Source: Ornithinicoccus sp045032955 | Lineage (GTDB): Bacteria > Actinomycetota > Actinomycetes > Actinomycetales > Dermatophilaceae | Reading direction: 5' to 3' | Length of the DNA stretch: 64,000 bases | Assembly: GCF_045032955.1 (NCBI RefSeq) | Contig: NZ_JBJFZU010000002.1 | Coordinates: 372,001 to 436,000 of the forward strand | In this document: positions 61,509-64,000 of the stretch, in pieces | Position numbering within the stretch: the first letter of the stretch is position 1 | Layout of the letters: every line of letters begins with the position of its first letter | The notes under the pieces: generated by a model | What the model was told of the DNA's origin: nothing | The model's database searches: none | The model's input: the letters and a program-made list of their open reading frames with translations, nothing else | Made by a program: the position numbers and the translations under genes

Positions 61509-62027
61509 GTGAGGGACGTCGTCGTGGACCTGGGGCCGGTGCAGCTGGGGCAGTTCCTGGAGGCCGACGTCGACGACGTCCACGCCTTCGCCTCCGACCC
61601 CGAGGTATGCCGGCACACCACCTGGGGGCCGAACACGATGGACGACACCCGGCGGTTCCTGCATGACGCACTCGTGCCGCAGCAGGGTGCGTGGCTGCTG
61701 GCCGTCCTGCGGGAGGGCCAGGTGATCGGCACCGCGTCGGTGTGGACGACGAGCGTGCCCGACCGTTGCGGCGAGATGGGGTATGCCCTGGGCCGGCCGT
61801 TCTGGGGGCGCGGCTACGCGACGCTGGTGGCCCGGGGGCTGCTGCGCCTCGGTGTCGACCACCTGCGCCTGGAGCGCATCTCCGCCACCTGCAGCCCCGA
61901 CAACGTCGGCTCCGTCCGGGTCCTGGAGAAGGCGGGGCTGCGTCGCGAGGGCCTGCTGCGGGGGCATCAGCTGGTCCGCGGCGCTCGCCGTGACTCACTC
62001 GTGTTCGGTGTGCTCGCGACGGACTGA
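61509..62027 (+). CDS. RimJ/RimL-type GNAT N-acetyltransferase
   Basis: 172 residues from GTG 61509. EMGYALGRPFWGRGYATLVARGLLRLGVDHLRLERISATCSPDNVGSVRVLEKAGLRREG is the complete RimJ-like acetyl-CoA region. Fourth GNAT in the window; acceptor unknown. Confidence 0.88.
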   Translation: MRDVVVDLGPVQLGQFLEADVDDVHAFASDPEVCRHTTWGPNTMDDTRRFLHDALVPQQGAWLLAVLREGQVIGTASVWTTSVPDRCGEMGYALGRPFWGRGYATLVARGLLRLGVDHLRLERISATCSPDNVGSVRVLEKAGLRREGLLRGHQLVRGARRDSLVFGVLATD

Positions 62028-62052
62028 GCGGGCCGTCGCAGGTGCGGCATGC

Positions 62053-63093
62053 CTACCCCGGTGGACGATGCGGTCGCCCGGGGTACTGCGCCTGGACGTC
62101 CCCGTCGACCAGGCGCCAGTGGAAGTCGTTCATCCGGGCCGCAGCGGGGGCGTACCGGGCAAGGATGCTCGCCGTCGCCGGTGACAGGCCCGCCGGGATG
62201 TGGCCCTCCGCGCAGCGACGGACGTAGGCGTTGCGCTCGGTGGGGCCGCCGGTGGTCGGGCTCGGGATCCCGCAGGCGGTGGTGACCAGCCAGTTGACCA
62301 GCCGCATCGCCGCGTAGTCGGCGTCGTGGTCGAGGTGGCGCTTCACGAAGTCACACTCGGCCTCGGACAGGGCGAACCGGGGCGAGGTGGCCAGGCCGAA
62401 GTCGACGAGGTAGATCCGGTCGTCGTCGGCTCGCAGGTTGGCGAAGTGGCCGTCCAGGTGCAGCAGCTGCCGGTGGCGGAGGGCGTCCACCACCGCGAAG
62501 AGCTGCTGCTCCACCCTTTCGATGCCCTCCTCGGTGGTGTCCAGCCGGTCGAGCAGGGGGTCGGGGACGTGCTCGAGGAAGAGCACGAGGCTGCTGGTCG
62601 CCCTGGCCATCTCCTCCAGGCGGTTCCGCACCGACACGTCACCTCTGAGATGGGCGACGACCGCATCGATGTCCTGGTGCTCCGGCGCGACGGGTGATCG
62701 CCCCGGGAGCACCCGCCAGTGGTGCAGCATCGCGAACGACTCCGACTCTCCCTCCAGCACTGCCTCGGTGACCATCTGGTTCGCGGCCAGCTCGCGCCAT
62801 GCGCTGACACCGGGAACGGCGACGCGGTGCAGGCCGTACCGGCAGAACAGCGGCAGGTCGAACAGGTCGGCGGTGCTGAGCGGGTGGGCGAGCTCTCGCT
62901 CGGTGATCGGGATGCGCTTCGCGAACACCGGCATACCGTCGACGTCCAGCACCGAGGCGCCGCCCCCGACCCCGACGCCGGCACCGACGCCGCGAGTGGC
63001 TGCCGCGTCCACGAGCGCAGCCAGCTGCTCGTCGTCCCGCGCCGCGAGGGAGGCGGACACCACGTCGTGCCGGACCCTTCGGCTGCTGAGCAT
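62053..63093 (-). CDS. Protein kinase-like phosphotransferase
   Basis: 346 residues. Catalytic loop LLHLDGHFANLRAD (H-x-D-x-H-x-x-N) and DFGLA give a kinase-type active site near residues 215-240; VFAKRIPITERELAHPLS holds the putative ATP-binding Lys. A Gly-rich GVGAGVGVGGGASV stands in for the P-loop. Closer to small-molecule or protein kinase-like families than to Hanks kinases. Substrate unknown. Divergent from the DUF418 gene across 107 bp with two palindromes. Confidence 0.75.
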   Translation of the reverse strand: MLSSRRVRHDVVSASLAARDDEQLAALVDAAATRGVGAGVGVGGGASVLDVDGMPVFAKRIPITERELAHPLSTADLFDLPLFCRYGLHRVAVPGVSAWRELAANQMVTEAVLEGESESFAMLHHWRVLPGRSPVAPEHQDIDAVVAHLRGDVSVRNRLEEMARATSSLVLFLEHVPDPLLDRLDTTEEGIERVEQQLFAVVDALRHRQLLHLDGHFANLRADDDRIYLVDFGLATSPRFALSEAECDFVKRHLDHDADYAAMRLVNWLVTTACGIPSPTTGGPTERNAYVRRCAEGHIPAGLSPATASILARYAPAAARMNDFHWRLVDGDVQAQYPGRPHRPPG

Positions 63094-63128
63094 CTGACCA
63101 TTCTTCCCTCGAACCGCCGCCGATCCTT

Positions 63129-63143
63129 TAGCACACCGTGCTA
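63129..63143. promoter_or_regulatory. Palindrome TAGCAC-ACC-GTGCTA
   Basis: Perfect 6-bp arms, 15 bp in all, immediately before the larger palindrome at 63145. Confidence 0.5.
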
Positions 63144-63144
63144 G

Positions 63145-63174
63145 TACAGTGTGTTAACGTTCCGACACACTGTA
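63145..63174. promoter_or_regulatory. Large operator palindrome upstream of DUF418 gene
   Basis: TACAGTGTGT and ACACACTGTA, perfect 10-bp arms with a 10-bp centre. Typical of TetR-family operators; GTGTGT/ACACAC cores. The regulator is not in the window and may lie just beyond its end. Confidence 0.65.
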
Positions 63175-63200
63175 CTGCTCGATAAGCGAAGGAGGGGATC

Positions 63201-64000
63201 GTGCATACCCGCACCTCACCCCGGTCGACCCCCGTCACCGAACGCGCGCTCGCGCCCGACCTGGCGCGGGGGATGATGCTGCTGCTCATCGCGATCGCGC
63301 ACGTCCCCTACTTCCTCTACACGGCCCCCGCCGGACGCGTCGGCGTGCACCCGACGGAGGGGAACGTCGCCGACAAGATCGCGCAGGCCTTCACCCTCGT
63401 CGTCGTCGACGCTCGCGTCTACACGATGTTCGGCTTCCTGTTCGCCTACGGCATCGGTCAGATGTATGCCCGTCAGGTCGCCAAGGGTGCCGACCCCGGT
63501 GCCGTGCGGCGCCTGCTGCGGCGACGCCACCTGTGGATGATCGCCTTCGGGGCGGTCCACGCCGCACTCCTGTGGCAGGGCGACATCATCGGCGTCTACG
63601 GGCTGATCGGCCTGCTGATGGTCCCGCTCTTCTTCACCCGGTCCGACCGCACCCTCACGGTGTGGACCGCGGTCCTGCTCTCGCTGGCCGCCGCCTCCTC
63701 GGTGCTGACAGTGGCGCTCTCCAGCCTCGTGCCGGACCAGGACGCCGTGGTCCCGGCCGACCAGCAGCGCCTCAGCATCGCGGAGCCGGACTACCTGGCC
63801 TCCTTGGCGGAACGGATGCCCGTGTGGATCACGGGTCTCGTGGGCGGACTCTTCGGCCTCGCCCTTCCGGCGGCCTTCCTGATGGGGCTGCTCGCGGCGC
63901 GCCACCGCATCCTGGACGAACCGGGCCGGCACCTGGTCCTGCTGCGCCGCTTGGCGATCTGGGGCATCGGCGTCGGTTGGGCCAGTGGCGCGGTGCTGGC
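63201..64000 (+). CDS. DUF418 family membrane protein, 3' end outside window
   Basis: Open from GTG 63201 (AAGGAGGGG 4-12 nt upstream) to the window edge, 266 codons so far. N-terminal ERALAPDLARGMMLLLIAIAHVPYFLY, DARVYTMFGFLFAYGIGQMYAR and RRRHLWMIAFGAVHAALLWQGDIIGVYGLIGLLMVPLFF are DUF418 hallmarks. Multi-pass membrane protein, possibly a transporter or acyltransferase; function unknown. A strong palindrome precedes it. Confidence 0.88.
   Translation, partial: MHTRTSPRSTPVTERALAPDLARGMMLLLIAIAHVPYFLYTAPAGRVGVHPTEGNVADKIAQAFTLVVVDARVYTMFGFLFAYGIGQMYARQVAKGADPGAVRRLLRRRHLWMIAFGAVHAALLWQGDIIGVYGLIGLLMVPLFFTRSDRTLTVWTAVLLSLAAASSVLTVALSSLVPDQDAVVPADQQRLSIAEPDYLASLAERMPVWITGLVGGLFGLALPAAFLMGLLAARHRILDEPGRHLVLLRRLAIWGIGVGWASGAVL

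Overview
The window is GC-rich (about 70% or more by eye) actinobacterial chromosome. The gene set (WXG100/FtsK-type secretion, stand-alone MurE-like ligase, DUF5926, orphan PIN protein, many leaderless genes) fits Micrococcales, and I would guess an Ornithinimicrobium/Serinicoccus/Janibacter-like genus; that placement is inference. I see no rRNA, tRNA, CRISPR array, insertion sequence or phage genes. No gap without a gene exceeds 300 bases.

Layout. 1-9823: a type VII secretion-like locus: lipoprotein (cut by the window edge), secreted protein, LysM/winged-helix membrane protein, FHA-FtsK/SpoIIIE ATPase with three P-loop domains (two with degenerate Walker A), and a WXG100 substrate ending in a strong terminator. 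9938-15397: AAA ATPase, K+/H+ antiporter-like protein, two GNATs, and an integral-membrane gene plus YtrA-type GntR regulator behind a promoter carrying two palindromes. 15579-22671: cold-shock protein, acidic lipoprotein, and a quaternary-amine N-demethylation operon (flavin demethylase, Rieske oxygenase, reductase) with a divergent LysR. 22715-26203: a remnant of an SGNH/acyltransferase gene, a DUF3806 protein, a K+ channel with its membrane partner, and a SprT-like protein. 26245-31941: alpha-glucoside-type ABC importer and amylosucrase. 31969-42639: housekeeping genes (MurE-like, lgt, CoA hydrolase, DUF5926, GT2, large membrane protein, lipid kinase, serS).

42636-49365: two-component system translationally coupled to serS, an ABC-2 exporter, HAD phosphatase, rRNA methyltransferase, VOC protein. 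49435-52207: copper operon csoR-copZ-copA with a CsoR operator. 52273-64000: accessory region: orphan PIN protein, small membrane ORF, CWB2 protein, Mph-type phosphotransferase, two membrane-protein/HTH pairs each with its own palindrome, several small enzymes, a kinase-like protein and a DUF418 membrane protein behind a large palindrome.

Global patterns: (i) the octamer GGTATGCC/GGCATACC recurs about 20 times in each orientation, far above what composition predicts, and forces rare codons (TAT, ATA, GCA); (ii) many genes carry a TAnnnT hexamer 6-8 nt before the start codon with no Shine-Dalgarno, indicating leaderless mRNAs; (iii) 32-bp tandem-dimer repeats of one family occur at two distant gene ends.
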